This document shows, piece after piece, positions 42,396 to 51,195 of a stretch of DNA of 64,000 nucleotides (position 1 is its first letter; the number at the start of each line of letters is the position of its first letter). Location: assembly GCA_964434425.1 (NCBI GenBank), contig CAYSVH010000008.1, positions 1 through 64,000 on the forward strand, read 5' to 3'. Position numbers and translations under genes: made by a program. Origin of the DNA: CALMEC01 sp964434425. Its GTDB lineage: Bacteria > Actinomycetota > Thermoleophilia > Miltoncostaeales > Miltoncostaeaceae. The notes below the pieces were generated by a model. That model saw nothing but the letters and a program-made list of their open reading frames with translations, searched no databases and was not told where the DNA came from.

Positions 42396-42432
42396 TTGAG
42401 CCATGCCCGCGGCCGGTGATATATTCACCCGG
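42396..42432 (+). promoter_or_regulatory. Promoter of the leuA leader
   Basis: TTGAGC (42396-42401) and TATATT (42420-42425) are separated by 18 bp, one of the best housekeeping-type promoters in the window. The -10 lies in an inverted repeat GGTGA-TATAT-TCACC (42415-42429). The predicted transcript begins at about 42432, one base before the leader-peptide ATG. Confidence 0.65.
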
Positions 42433-42510
42433 ATGACGGCCCCACGGAACATCCACGCTCCGCTGTGCGGCCCGACGCTGCTTCTTTGCCGTGCCCTCCT
42501 CCCCCGGTAG
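42433..42510 (+). CDS. Putative leucine-rich leader peptide of leuA
   Basis: A 25-codon frame beginning at ATG 42433 and ending at TAG 42508-42510: MTAPRNIHAPLCGPT, then LLLCRALLPR. Six of 25 codons are leucine (CTG, CTG, CTT, CTT, CTC, CTC), five of them in the last ten. TATATT ends 7 nt before the ATG, so it would be translated leaderless. CCCCC-GGTA-GGGGG (42501-42514) forms a hairpin spanning the stop codon. It lies 238 bp before leuA on the same strand. Leader-peptide control of leuA is known in actinobacteria; this example is predicted from sequence alone. Confidence 0.6.
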   Translation: MTAPRNIHAPLCGPTLLLCRALLPR

Positions 42511-42539
42511 GGGGAAGCTCACGCACATACCAGCCATCG

Positions 42540-42699
42540 ATGGGTGCTCCCGCGATCTCGCGGCGTGGTGCACGTCCCCGGCGGCGCGGTACGCCACCGG
42601 GCACCTCGGACAGGACACCACCCTGTCTCTCGGCACCCGGCGACGCCCCGCATCCACCGGTGACGCACCCCACCTCCACGATCGCGCGAGATCAACCAT
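42540..42699. repeat. Dispersed repeat, copy B (in the leuA leader)
   Basis: The 160-bp stretch matches copy A from GATCTCGCGGCGTGGTGCACG (42554 on) through GACGCACCCCAC (42662 on), with the 60-bp internal unit present once instead of twice. Its ends ATGGGTGCTCCCGCGATC and, read inward, ATGGTTGATCTCGCGCGATC are weak inverted repeats. It contains CCGCGA-TC-TCGCGG, a perfect short hairpin. It sits between the leader-peptide hairpin and the leuA ribosome-binding site, so it is transcribed as part of the leuA leader. Confidence 0.7.
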
Positions 42700-42748
42700 C
42701 TCGTCGGCATCACGACCTCGACGAACCAGCAGTGAGGGAGAAACCCCT

Positions 42749-44320
42749 GTGAGCAGCACGGAAACCACATCACGCGACCCCGAAAAGCGGGTTCGCTTCT
42801 TCGACACCAGCCTGCGCGACGGCGAGCAGGCCCCCGGAATCCATCTCAACCAGCGCGAGAAGGTGGAGATCGCGCAGCAGCTCGCGCGCCTCGGCGTCGA
42901 CGTGATCGAGGCCGGCTTCCCGATCTCGTCCCAGGGCGACTTCGAGGGCGTGAAGGCCATCGCGAACGAGGTGGAGGGCCCCACCATCGCCGGCCTTTCT
43001 CGTGCCAACGAGAAGGACATCACACGATGTTTCGACGCGGTCAAGGACGCGGCGAAGCACCGCATCCACACCTTCATCGCGACCTCGGACATCCACCTGC
43101 AGTGGAAGCTCAAGATGTCGCGCGAGGAGGTCCTGAAGACCGCCGTCGACAGCGTGAAGCTGGCGCGATCGCTGGCCGAGGACGTCGAGTTCTCCTGTGA
43201 GGACGCCACCCGCAGCGACACGTCGTACATCGCCGAGGTGGTCGCCGCGGTCATCGAGGAGGGCGCGAGCACCATCAACCTCCCGGACACCGTCGGCTAC
43301 ACGATGCCCGGTGAGTTCACGACCTTCCTCACCACGCTCTACGAGAAGTGCCCGGCCCTGGCGGACGTCACCCTCTCGGTGCACTGCCACAACGACCTGG
43401 GCCTCGCCGTCGCCAACTCGCTGGCCGGCCTGCATGCCGGGGCGCGTCAGATCGAGGGCTGCGTCAACGGCATCGGCGAGCGGGCGGGCAACGCGTCGCT
43501 GGAGGAGATGGCCATGATCCTCCGCACCCGCTCCGATGACGTCGGCGGCCTGTGGTGCGACATCAACACCGAGGAGATCACCCGCTCCAGCCGGATGATC
43601 AGCCGGTTCACCGGGTACGTGGTGCAGCCGAACAAGGCCGTGGTGGGGCGCAACGCCTTCGCCCACGAGGCGGGCATCCACCAGCACGGCGTGCTGGAGA
43701 ACCCGCTGAACTACGAGATCATGGACCCGAAGACCGTCGGCCTCGAGAAGAGCGAGCTCGTGCTGGGCAAGCACTCCGGCCGGCACGCCCTGCAGGCCGC
43801 GCTGCTCGATCTGGGCTACGAGCTCGACACGGACGAGATGCGGTCCGTCTTCGAGCGCTTCAAGGCCGTGGCCGACAAGAAGGGCGAGCTCTCCGCACTG
43901 GATCTGGAGGCCCTCATGGGCGACGAGATCCGCGTCGGTGAGGTCGACGGCTTCACGCTCAGCGGCTTCCAGATGACCGACGCGACGGGCGAGGCGCCGT
44001 CGGCGGTCGTCACCGTGACGGGATCCGACGGGACGAAGCGGGAGGGCACCGCCACCGGCGACGGGCCGGTCGACGCGCTCATGAAGGCCATCGACAACGC
44101 CATCGGGACCAACGGCACACTTCTGGAGTACGCCGTCAACGCCGTCACGAGCGGTCGTGACGCACTCGGCGAGGCCCGCGTCGTGGCCGAGATCGACGGT
44201 CTGACGCGGAGCGGTCTGGGCATGTCGACGGACGTGCTCGAGGCGAGCGCCATCGCCTACATCCGCGCGGTGAACGCCAGCCGCGGCATCGAGGAGTCGG
44301 AGCCGGTCGAGGGCATCTGA
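42749..44320 (+). CDS. leuA: 2-isopropylmalate synthase (LeuA type 1)
   Basis: Condenses acetyl-CoA with 2-oxoisovalerate, the first leucine-specific step. The 523 residues start with the HMGL-like domain FFDTSLRDGEQAPG, then GVDVIEAGFP near residue 48, HCHNDLGLAVANSLAG near 212 and GCVNGIGERAGNASLEE near 240. NAFAHEAGIHQHGVL near 303 follows, and a C-terminal LeuA regulatory domain (about 375-515) binds leucine. GTG 42749 has GAGGGAG about 9 nt upstream; a longer frame into the leader is not protein-like. Regulation by leucine is likely both allosteric and through the leader peptide. Confidence 0.95.
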   Translation: MSSTETTSRDPEKRVRFFDTSLRDGEQAPGIHLNQREKVEIAQQLARLGVDVIEAGFPISSQGDFEGVKAIANEVEGPTIAGLSRANEKDITRCFDAVKDAAKHRIHTFIATSDIHLQWKLKMSREEVLKTAVDSVKLARSLAEDVEFSCEDATRSDTSYIAEVVAAVIEEGASTINLPDTVGYTMPGEFTTFLTTLYEKCPALADVTLSVHCHNDLGLAVANSLAGLHAGARQIEGCVNGIGERAGNASLEEMAMILRTRSDDVGGLWCDINTEEITRSSRMISRFTGYVVQPNKAVVGRNAFAHEAGIHQHGVLENPLNYEIMDPKTVGLEKSELVLGKHSGRHALQAALLDLGYELDTDEMRSVFERFKAVADKKGELSALDLEALMGDEIRVGEVDGFTLSGFQMTDATGEAPSAVVTVTGSDGTKREGTATGDGPVDALMKAIDNAIGTNGTLLEYAVNAVTSGRDALGEARVVAEIDGLTRSGLGMSTDVLEASAIAYIRAVNASRGIEESEPVEGI

Positions 44321-44445
44321 TGGGAGGGGTGGGGGACCGGATCGTCCGTGTTTCCCCACCTCGTGCCGTAGGCTCATCACCACTGAGAGCGCTCGATGCG
44401 GTCGAGCGCGAGTCGGAGATCATGGAACGAAAGGCGAGGGTACGA

Positions 44446-46014
44446 GTGCAACGGGAATCGAGCGTGGGCGGTGCCGCCCGCCGGGTGTGGATGGCGGCCC
44501 TCTGGCTCGGGGCGCTGTTGATCGCGGCTCCCGTCGCCAACGCCGCCGACATCACCGGCCAGGTCAACGTCGCGGTCTCATTGAACACCGCGGGCGTACC
44601 GAACGAGGTGGGCCCCGCCCCCTGCAACTCGGGTGCCGGGTGCCCGGCCTATTGGAGCTACGCGCGCCCGATCGTCCGTGTGGTCTGGAGCGTGCCGGCC
44701 ACGGCGGTGCCCGGTGACTCGTTCACCATCGCGATCGATCCCAACCTCAACCCGCAGACGTTCGTCCCGACCGATCTGACGGCCGCCGACGGCGTCACCG
44801 TGGTGGCACGCACGACGCGTGAAGCCTCGCGGATCCGCTTCACCCTCAGCGACTACGTCGCGAGCCAGCAGGGCGTCGGTGGTGCCACCGACATCGGTCT
44901 TCGGTTCGCGTCGACCGCCGTTCCCGTGTCGGGTGCCCGTGCGGTGAACGTCGTCAACCGCACGGTCGTGGTCAAACGCGCGCCCGCGCCGACCGGTGAC
45001 GCCAACTACATGTACGGCTACTGGACCCCGAACGAGGCCGCCGCCACGGCACGTGACGCCGCGGGCGCTCTCGTCCAGCGGACGGCGCAAATGCGCTGGG
45101 TCGTGCAGCTCAAGACGAGGGTGGGCAATCCGGAACGCAACTGGCGGACGGTCACGCTCACCCAGACGCCGCAGACCGGGTTGAACGTTCGATGCGATGA
45201 CCTGCGGGTGCGCATCGTGGACAGCCAGGACAGGCCCGCGCCGGCGAGCGTCACCGCGCAGACGCTCAGTTGTACGCCCGACACCCTGCGGCTGCGTGTG
45301 ACGAAGCCGATCGGCGATGCCGGTGTCTACCGCGTCGGCGTGAACATGTTCCTCAGCACGAACAGTTCCGGCCAGCCCACGCACGTCGTGGGTTCCGAAA
45401 CCCGGATCGGGATCCGTCCGGGCGGATACGGCAACGAGGTCATGGTCGACTACGACGGTGTCCAGCACCTGCTTCGCTCCACCCTCGGGCGGGGCCAGGC
45501 ATCGGGCACGGTCGGGGGATTCGGACCCCGAAGCTCGATCATCGGCGTGATCAACAACCGCCAGGAGGTCGTCGGAGTCTCCCGGACACCGGGTGGTACG
45601 GCGGTGGCCGGATCCGCGAAGGTCCTCGTGCGCATGCGACCACTCGTCGCCCGGCCGCGCCCTGGCGCCTCCCTTCCCTGGCGGATCACGGTGACCAACC
45701 GGACCGCGACCACCTACCGGAACGTCCGGGTGTGCCTGCGACCCGGTCGCACCGCCTTCACGGCGGGCTCCGTCCGGTACGTGGTCACCGCGCCCAAGGT
45801 CAAGCCGCTTCGAGCCACCGCTCGCGTCGTCCGCGTCCGGAAGACGGGTGAGCGATGCTTCACCGTCCGCGCGATCCGTCCGAAGGGAACGATGACCCTC
45901 GTCGTGCGTACCACGACCGCCAGGCGGGTTCGCGGCACGCTCACCAACCGTGCCGCGGTCACGGTGCCGAAGGTGGGCACGGTGCGTGTTGCGGCGATCG
46001 CGAGGGTTCGCTGA
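44446..46014 (+). CDS. Secreted adhesin-like beta-sandwich protein
   Basis: A 522-residue exported protein. The signal peptide (WMAALWLGALLIAAPVANA, cleavage before ADITG) is followed by a region resembling the Ig-like fold of Sdr-type surface adhesins: VVWSVPATAVPGDSFTIAI near residue 70, RIRFTLSDYV near 127, NYMYGYWTPN near 185, WRTVTLTQTPQTG near 227. The last 120 residues are a DUF11-like domain (WRITVTNRTATTYRNVRVCLRPG) and a basic tail. No LPXTG motif or C-terminal membrane anchor is seen, so it may be released. GTG 44446 (GAGGG upstream) or ATG 44422 could be the start. It follows leuA but has no evident link to it. Confidence 0.75.
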   Translation: MQRESSVGGAARRVWMAALWLGALLIAAPVANAADITGQVNVAVSLNTAGVPNEVGPAPCNSGAGCPAYWSYARPIVRVVWSVPATAVPGDSFTIAIDPNLNPQTFVPTDLTAADGVTVVARTTREASRIRFTLSDYVASQQGVGGATDIGLRFASTAVPVSGARAVNVVNRTVVVKRAPAPTGDANYMYGYWTPNEAAATARDAAGALVQRTAQMRWVVQLKTRVGNPERNWRTVTLTQTPQTGLNVRCDDLRVRIVDSQDRPAPASVTAQTLSCTPDTLRLRVTKPIGDAGVYRVGVNMFLSTNSSGQPTHVVGSETRIGIRPGGYGNEVMVDYDGVQHLLRSTLGRGQASGTVGGFGPRSSIIGVINNRQEVVGVSRTPGGTAVAGSAKVLVRMRPLVARPRPGASLPWRITVTNRTATTYRNVRVCLRPGRTAFTAGSVRYVVTAPKVKPLRATARVVRVRKTGERCFTVRAIRPKGTMTLVVRTTTARRVRGTLTNRAAVTVPKVGTVRVAAIARVR

Positions 46015-46132
46015 GGAAGGCCGCACGGTCGACGCCCGGACCGATCGACGACGGTCATCGGTCCGGCGGGATACGCGAGCGTTGTCGGTCTCTCGTCGAC
46101 GCTCATCCCGCATCGAGGCGTGGTGGCGTCGG

Positions 46133-47080
46133 TCACACCTTCCGGCCGCGAGGTACGGCGGACCGTGCCGACTCGGCGAGTGCCCACAGGAGCTGATCGA
46201 CCACCGGTGACGGCTCCCGTCGTGCGGTGACCAGGCCCCATTCGACTGAGGGCATCTCCGAGTCGATCGTCACGGTGACGAGCCGTCCTGAGGCCAGGTT
46301 GCCGCGCACGGCCAGGGTGGGGACGAGGGCCAGGCCGAGCCCGGCCATCACGGCCTGCTTGACGCCCTCCAGGTTGGCGACGACGGTGCGGCGTCGCGGT
46401 TCGATCCCCGCGGTGCGCAGGATCGCGTCGACGGCCATGCGGTCGGCACGTCCCGCCTCGCGCGTCACGAGCGGCACGGTGGCGAGATCGTCGATGGACC
46501 GCGTACCGACGGCCAGAGGGTGTCCCGGCGGCGCGATGAGGACGAGGGGGTCCACCTGCACCGCACGGAAGGTGAGGTCGCCGGGGGTGACGTCACGGGT
46601 GGCGAGGACGCAGTCCACCTGGCCGTCGCGCAGATCGCCGATGGCGCGGTCCAGGTCGACGGACGTCACGGTGATCTCCAACTGGGGGCGCCGTTCGGTC
46701 AACAGCGCCAGGGCGGGGGGAAGGGCATAGATGACGAGGCCCTCGCCGCCGGCGACCGTGAGATGGTGGGAGGCCTCGGAGACGGCGGCGATGACGCTGC
46801 GCCCGGCCTGCTCCGCGGTGGCGAGGATGCGGCGGGCATAGGGGAGAAGGGCGGCACCGGCTTCCGTGGGCTGCGCTCCGGACCGGGCGCGCTCCAGCAG
46901 GGGCGTGCCCATCCGCTTCTCCAGCGATGCGACGAGGGTCGACACGGTCGGCTGGGTGATCCCGAGGGTCTCGGCGGCCCGGGTGAAGCCACCCTGCTCG
47001 ATGACCGCGACGAATGCGCGAAGGCGCGCCGCATCCGAGAGCCAGTCAACGTTGGTCGTCAATGGATCCATGGGAGACAT
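46133..47080 (-). CDS. LysR-type transcriptional regulator
   Basis: A 315-residue LTTR. The winged HTH is RLRAFVAVIEQGGFTRAAETLGITQPTVSTLVASLEKRMG in residues 20-58; the effector domain (about 95-300) has GGEGLVIYALPPALALL and VDCVLATRDV. It is divergent from leuC with 64 bp between start codons, the classical position for an LTTR that controls its neighbour, so it is a candidate leuCD activator/repressor; homology to a specific leucine regulator is not established. ATG 47080 is used; ATG 47071 is an in-frame alternative. Confidence 0.88.
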   Translation of the reverse strand: MSPMDPLTTNVDWLSDAARLRAFVAVIEQGGFTRAAETLGITQPTVSTLVASLEKRMGTPLLERARSGAQPTEAGAALLPYARRILATAEQAGRSVIAAVSEASHHLTVAGGEGLVIYALPPALALLTERRPQLEITVTSVDLDRAIGDLRDGQVDCVLATRDVTPGDLTFRAVQVDPLVLIAPPGHPLAVGTRSIDDLATVPLVTREAGRADRMAVDAILRTAGIEPRRRTVVANLEGVKQAVMAGLGLALVPTLAVRGNLASGRLVTVTIDSEMPSVEWGLVTARREPSPVVDQLLWALAESARSAVPRGRKV

Positions 47081-47082
47081 AG

Positions 47083-47144
47083 TTTGCCAGCGTACGTCCG
47101 CCGTCGTAACCTGTGATCACTTCGTACTGCCGCAGGAGTGATCA
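47083..47144 (+). promoter_or_regulatory. LysR-leuC intergenic region with inverted repeat
   Basis: TTTGCC (47083-47088) and TAACCT (47107-47112) spaced 18 bp are a possible leuC promoter. A perfect 7-bp inverted repeat, TGATCAC (47114-47120) and GTGATCA (47138-47144), is separated by 17 bp and ends at the base before the leuC ATG, enclosing the GCAGGAG ribosome-binding site. The repeat could bind the divergent LysR regulator or fold in the mRNA to sequester the ribosome-binding site. Confidence 0.5.
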
Positions 47145-48557
47145 ATGCCGAGAACACTTTTCGAGAAGGTGTGGGACGCGCATCTGGTGCGTGAGGGCGA
47201 CGCCGAAGGGCCTCCCATCATCTACATCGATCTCCACCTCGTCCACGAGGTGACGTCCCCCCAGGCCTTCGAGGGGTTGCGGCTGGCCGGACGCCGACTG
47301 CGCCGGCCGGACCGCACGCTGGCCACCGTCGACCACAACGTGCCCACCGTCGGGCGCGACAAGCCGATCGAAGACCTCCTCTCGCGGCAGCAGGTCGAGA
47401 CGCTCGAGAAGAACTGTGCCGAGTTCGGCGTGCCGCTCTACTCGATCCGCAGCCCGCGTCAGGGCATCGTCCACGTGATCGGGCCGGAGCTGGGTGTGAC
47501 CCAGCCGGGCATGACCATCGTGTGCGGCGACAGCCACACCGCGACGCACGGCGCGTTCGGGGCGCTGGCGTTCGGCATCGGCACCAGTGAGGTCGAGCAT
47601 GTACTCGCCACGCAGACCCTGCCGCAGCCGAAACCCAAGACGATGCGCGTCACGATCGACGGCATGCCGGGTCTCGGCGTTGTCGCCAAGGACCTCATCC
47701 TCGGGACCATCGGGCACATCGGCGTCGCCGGCGGCGTCGGCCACGTCATCGAGTACGCGGGTGACGCCATCCGCGCCCTGACGATGGAGGGCCGCATGAC
47801 GGTCTGCAACATGACCATCGAGGGCGGCGGCCGCGCGGGGATGATCGCGCCGGACGAGACGACCTTTGAGTACCTGGAGGGTCGCGTCGCCGCACCGAAG
47901 GACTTCGCCGCCGCGGTTGAGGGTTGGAGGGAGCTTCCGACCGACGAGGGTGCGAAGTTCGACACCGAGGTGCACATCGACGCCGCCACGCTGGCGCCGC
48001 AGGTCACCTGGGGGACCACACCCGAGATGGTCGTCCCGGTCACCGGCCGGGTACCCACGCCGGACGAGTGGGGCGACCCCGAGAGCGCCCGCCGCGCCCT
48101 CGACTACATGGGCCTGAAGGGCGGAGAGGCCATCGAGGACATCAACGTCGACGTGGTATTCCTGGGCTCGTGCACCAACGGTCGCATCGAGGACCTGCGT
48201 GCCGCCGCCAAGGTCGTCGAGGGGCAGAGGGTCGCCGGAAGCGTTCGCGCCATGGTCGTGCCCGGCTCGATGCAGGTGAAGGCACAGGCCGAGAAGGAGG
48301 GCCTGGACCGCATCTTCTCGGAGGCCGGATTCGAATGGCGTGACGCCGGGTGCTCCATGTGCCTGGGCATGAACCCGGACATCCTGGTGCCGGGCGAGCG
48401 ATGCGCGTCCACCTCGAACCGCAACTTCGAGGGACGGCAGGGCAAGGACGGGCGCACCCACCTGGTGAGCCCGCAGATGGCGGCCGCGGCGGCGATCACG
48501 GGACACCTGGTCGACGTCCGGTCGATGGACGTCGAACTCGCGGGGGTGGGCGCATGA
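47145..48557 (+). CDS. leuC: 3-isopropylmalate dehydratase large subunit
   Basis: Aconitase-family subunit that isomerises 2- to 3-isopropylmalate with LeuD. The 470 residues have the [4Fe-4S] cysteines in FLGSCTNGR near residue 344 and DAGCSMCLGMNPD near 402; GDSHTATHGAFG near 127 and YSIRSPRQGIVHVIGPE near 103 are also typical. GCAGGAG precedes ATG 47145 inside a 7-17-7 inverted repeat. leuD follows in an ATGA overlap. leuB is not in the window. Confidence 0.96.
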   Translation: MPRTLFEKVWDAHLVREGDAEGPPIIYIDLHLVHEVTSPQAFEGLRLAGRRLRRPDRTLATVDHNVPTVGRDKPIEDLLSRQQVETLEKNCAEFGVPLYSIRSPRQGIVHVIGPELGVTQPGMTIVCGDSHTATHGAFGALAFGIGTSEVEHVLATQTLPQPKPKTMRVTIDGMPGLGVVAKDLILGTIGHIGVAGGVGHVIEYAGDAIRALTMEGRMTVCNMTIEGGGRAGMIAPDETTFEYLEGRVAAPKDFAAAVEGWRELPTDEGAKFDTEVHIDAATLAPQVTWGTTPEMVVPVTGRVPTPDEWGDPESARRALDYMGLKGGEAIEDINVDVVFLGSCTNGRIEDLRAAAKVVEGQRVAGSVRAMVVPGSMQVKAQAEKEGLDRIFSEAGFEWRDAGCSMCLGMNPDILVPGERCASTSNRNFEGRQGKDGRTHLVSPQMAAAAAITGHLVDVRSMDVELAGVGA

Positions 48558-49153
48558 ACCCGATCACCGTCATCACCGGGGCACTGGCCCCGCTGGACCG
48601 TGCGGACGTCGACACGGACCAGATCATCCCGAAGCAGTTCCTGAAGCGCATCGAGCGCACGGGATTCGGGGAGTTCCTCTTCCACGACTGGCGCGGAACG
48701 GACGGCTTCCTCCTGGAGGAGCCCGCCTACATCGATGCACCGATCCTGGTCGCGGGTCGCAACTTCGGATGCGGTTCGTCGCGTGAGCACGCGCCGTGGG
48801 CGCTGGAGGACTTCGGCTACCGGGCGATCATCGCGCCGTCGTTCGCCGACATCTTCCGCTCGAACTGCACGAAGGTCGGCATCCTGCCGGTCGTCCTGCC
48901 GGATGAGGACGTCCAGGCGCTCATCGCCGCTGCGCTCGCGAACCCCGGGGCCACCGGCACAGTCGACCTGGAACGCCAGGTCGTGGTGGGGCCGGACGGT
49001 TCCGAGTATCCGTTCGACATCGACGCGTCGATTCGTCACCGCCTTCTGAACGGGCTCGACGACATCGGCATCACCCTGTCGAAGGTCGAGGAGATCGACC
49101 GCTACGAGGCCGAGCGCGAGCGCGAGGGGCCGGTGACCACCGTCCTCGGATAG
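48554..49153 (+). CDS. leuD: 3-isopropylmalate dehydratase small subunit
   Basis: Swivel-domain partner of LeuC. The 199 residues contain VDTDQIIPKQFLK near residue 20, GRNFGCGSSREHAPWAL near 68 and the closing strand IIAPSFADIFRSNC near 98; these are the substrate and subunit-contact blocks. ATG 48554 overlaps the leuC stop codon; a longer frame upstream is out-of-phase leuC sequence. Confidence 0.96.
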   Translation: MNPITVITGALAPLDRADVDTDQIIPKQFLKRIERTGFGEFLFHDWRGTDGFLLEEPAYIDAPILVAGRNFGCGSSREHAPWALEDFGYRAIIAPSFADIFRSNCTKVGILPVVLPDEDVQALIAAALANPGATGTVDLERQVVVGPDGSEYPFDIDASIRHRLLNGLDDIGITLSKVEEIDRYEAEREREGPVTTVLG

Positions 49154-49254
49154 AGCCGTCACATCGCGGGTGGGCGCATCCCGGTGCGCCCACCCGCGAC
49201 GCCGGGGACAGACGACCCACGAAGTGCGTGATTCCCACGGACTACGATGCGTCC

Positions 49255-49716
49255 ATGAAGCGCTCACCACTGCTCGTCCTGTGCTGCTCCGCCCTCATCG
49301 CCGGCGTTCTGGCGGGCTGCGGCGGATCGGACTCGGACACGACGACGGACGGGACGACGAGCGTCGTCCTCACCACCGAGACGGCCGTCTCCACCACTGG
49401 CACCGCACCGGTCGGAACCACGCCCTCGGCGCCGGCCGACCCGGGGTCGTCCGGACGGGGCGAGTCGCTGGCGGTCACCTTCCGTGCCGGCAGGGTCACC
49501 GGTGACACGAGCCCGTCCGTGAAGCGCGGGGACCGCGTGTCGATCTCCGTCACCTCGGACGTCGCGGACGAACTCCACCTCCACGGTTACGACATCGCAC
49601 GTCCGCTGACGCCGGGACAGACGACGACGTTCTCGTTCGTCGCGGACATCCCGGGGAAGTTCGAACTCGAGCTCCATCACAACCCGACCCGGCTTCTCAC
49701 GCTGACCGTCACGTGA
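49255..49716 (+). CDS. Lipoprotein with cupredoxin-like domain
   Basis: A 153-residue predicted lipoprotein: MKRSPLLVLCCSALIAG then the lipobox VLAGC, so the mature protein starts at the cysteine near residue 22. A threonine/serine-rich linker (about 40 residues) leads to a beta-rich domain of 80 residues containing DELHLHGYDIARPL and GKFELELHHNPTRLL. That domain is cupredoxin-like in pattern, with histidines HLHGYD and ELHH, though the full type-1 copper set (Cys, Met) is not present. ATG 49255 lies 8 nt after TACGAT, suggesting a leaderless mRNA. It overlaps the next membrane-protein gene by 4 bp. Confidence 0.7.
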   Translation: MKRSPLLVLCCSALIAGVLAGCGGSDSDTTTDGTTSVVLTTETAVSTTGTAPVGTTPSAPADPGSSGRGESLAVTFRAGRVTGDTSPSVKRGDRVSISVTSDVADELHLHGYDIARPLTPGQTTTFSFVADIPGKFELELHHNPTRLLTLTVT

Positions 49717-51086
49717 ACCGACGTCCACGAGTGGCGATCGGCACGGCCGTCGTGCTGCTCGTCGGTGTGAGTTCCGCCTCCGCGCACGGCATTGGCGCGC
49801 GCGGCGACCTGCCGCTTCCCAAGGGGTTCTTCATCTGGGCCGCGGCACTCGCGGTCGTCCTGTCGTTCCTGATCGCCGCCATGAAGCAGCGGCCCTCGTT
49901 CGCCGACGGTTCCGAGCCGGGCGTTCGGCTGGGGCGGTGGACGGTCATCGTGCGATCACTGATCTCGCCGTTCCTTCGGTCGATCGGTCTGGTGGCGCTC
50001 GGCGTCGCGATTGCCGCCGGCTTCGGGGGGTCGCAGGTCACGAACGAGAACATCGCTCCGGTGCTGCTCTTCGTCGCCCTCTGGCTGGGCGCGGTGTGGG
50101 CGTCCGCGATCCTGGGCGACATCTGGCGGATGTTCAATCCCTGGGACACGCTGGCGATGTTCGGCAGCGGGCGTGTGGGAACCGCGCCCGAACCGGATCC
50201 CGATGACCGGTCGTTCACCTACTCGTACTGGCCCGCGGCCATCGGCCTCGTCCTCTTCCAGTGGTACGAGCTCGCGCACCCCGATCCCGGCAGTCCCCGC
50301 AACGTGGCGATCGCGCTCTCGGTCTACACCGTGGTGATCATGGGATGTGCGGCCAGGTACGGTCGCGTCTGGATCCAGACGGGCGAGGCCATCACGGTGC
50401 TGTGCCGGCTGGTGGCCGCGATGGCCCCGATCGGGCGCGACCGTGAGGGGCAGCTGCGGCTGCGGATGCCGTTCTCCGGCCTCGCATACGTCGAGAGCCG
50501 CCGCGGCCTGACGGCGGTCGTGCTGTCGGTTCTCGGTTCCACGACCTTCGACGGGATGTCCCGCAGCACGTGGTTCTCGGACATGGTCAACGGCATGGAC
50601 CCCTGGGTCCGCTCGCTCGTGAGCACGTTCTTCATGGCCATGTGCATCGCCGTGATGAGCGGGCTCTACCTCATCACGGTCCGGATCGTCGCACGGTGGG
50701 GTGGGGACACCACCGAGGGCATCGCGGATCGCTATGCACCCACGCTGATCCCGATCGCGCTGGCCTACTCGGTGGCGCACTACTTCTCGCTGCTGGTGTT
50801 CGAGGGGCAGCGCCTCGGGTACCTGGTGTCCGACCCCGCCGGTCAGGGATGGAACATCTTCGGGACGTCGGACTCCGGGATCGACTACACCGTGATCTCG
50901 ACGGGGGCGATCGCCCTGGTGCAGACGGCCGCGATCATCGTCGGCCATGTCGCGAGCGTCCTCCTGGCGCATGAGCGCGCCCTGATCGACGTGGGGCCGA
51001 AGCGAGCCGCACTTTCGCAGGTGCCGATGCTCATCCTGATGATCGTCTTCACCATCACGGGTCTGACGCTGCTCCTGGCGGCCTGA
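49713..51086 (+). CDS. Multi-spanning membrane protein, fenitrothion-hydrolase-like family
   Basis: A 457-residue protein with about 12 predicted membrane helices, starting with a signal-like IGTAVVLLVGVSSASAHGIGARGDLPLP. It belongs to an integral membrane family often labelled fenitrothion hydrolase; that name comes from a few environmental isolates and the natural role is unknown. Conserved features: WRMFNPWDTLA near residue 145, WPAAIGLVLFQWYELAHP near 175, FDGMSRSTWFSDM near 275, YAPTLIPIALAYSVAHYFSLLVFEGQ near 345. GTG 49713 overlaps the lipoprotein stop, so the pair is translationally coupled and probably works together at the membrane. Confidence 0.65.
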   Translation: MNRRPRVAIGTAVVLLVGVSSASAHGIGARGDLPLPKGFFIWAAALAVVLSFLIAAMKQRPSFADGSEPGVRLGRWTVIVRSLISPFLRSIGLVALGVAIAAGFGGSQVTNENIAPVLLFVALWLGAVWASAILGDIWRMFNPWDTLAMFGSGRVGTAPEPDPDDRSFTYSYWPAAIGLVLFQWYELAHPDPGSPRNVAIALSVYTVVIMGCAARYGRVWIQTGEAITVLCRLVAAMAPIGRDREGQLRLRMPFSGLAYVESRRGLTAVVLSVLGSTTFDGMSRSTWFSDMVNGMDPWVRSLVSTFFMAMCIAVMSGLYLITVRIVARWGGDTTEGIADRYAPTLIPIALAYSVAHYFSLLVFEGQRLGYLVSDPAGQGWNIFGTSDSGIDYTVISTGAIALVQTAAIIVGHVASVLLAHERALIDVGPKRAALSQVPMLILMIVFTITGLTLLLAA

Positions 51087-51195
51087 ACGGGTCGCACGGG
51101 GCGGAGGCTCTCGCTCCCCGCCGGCGCGCGTCGCGGACCGGGTGAGACGGGGGTCCGTCGGTGTTGCGTCACGGCGCACACCGACGAAGCGGGGT

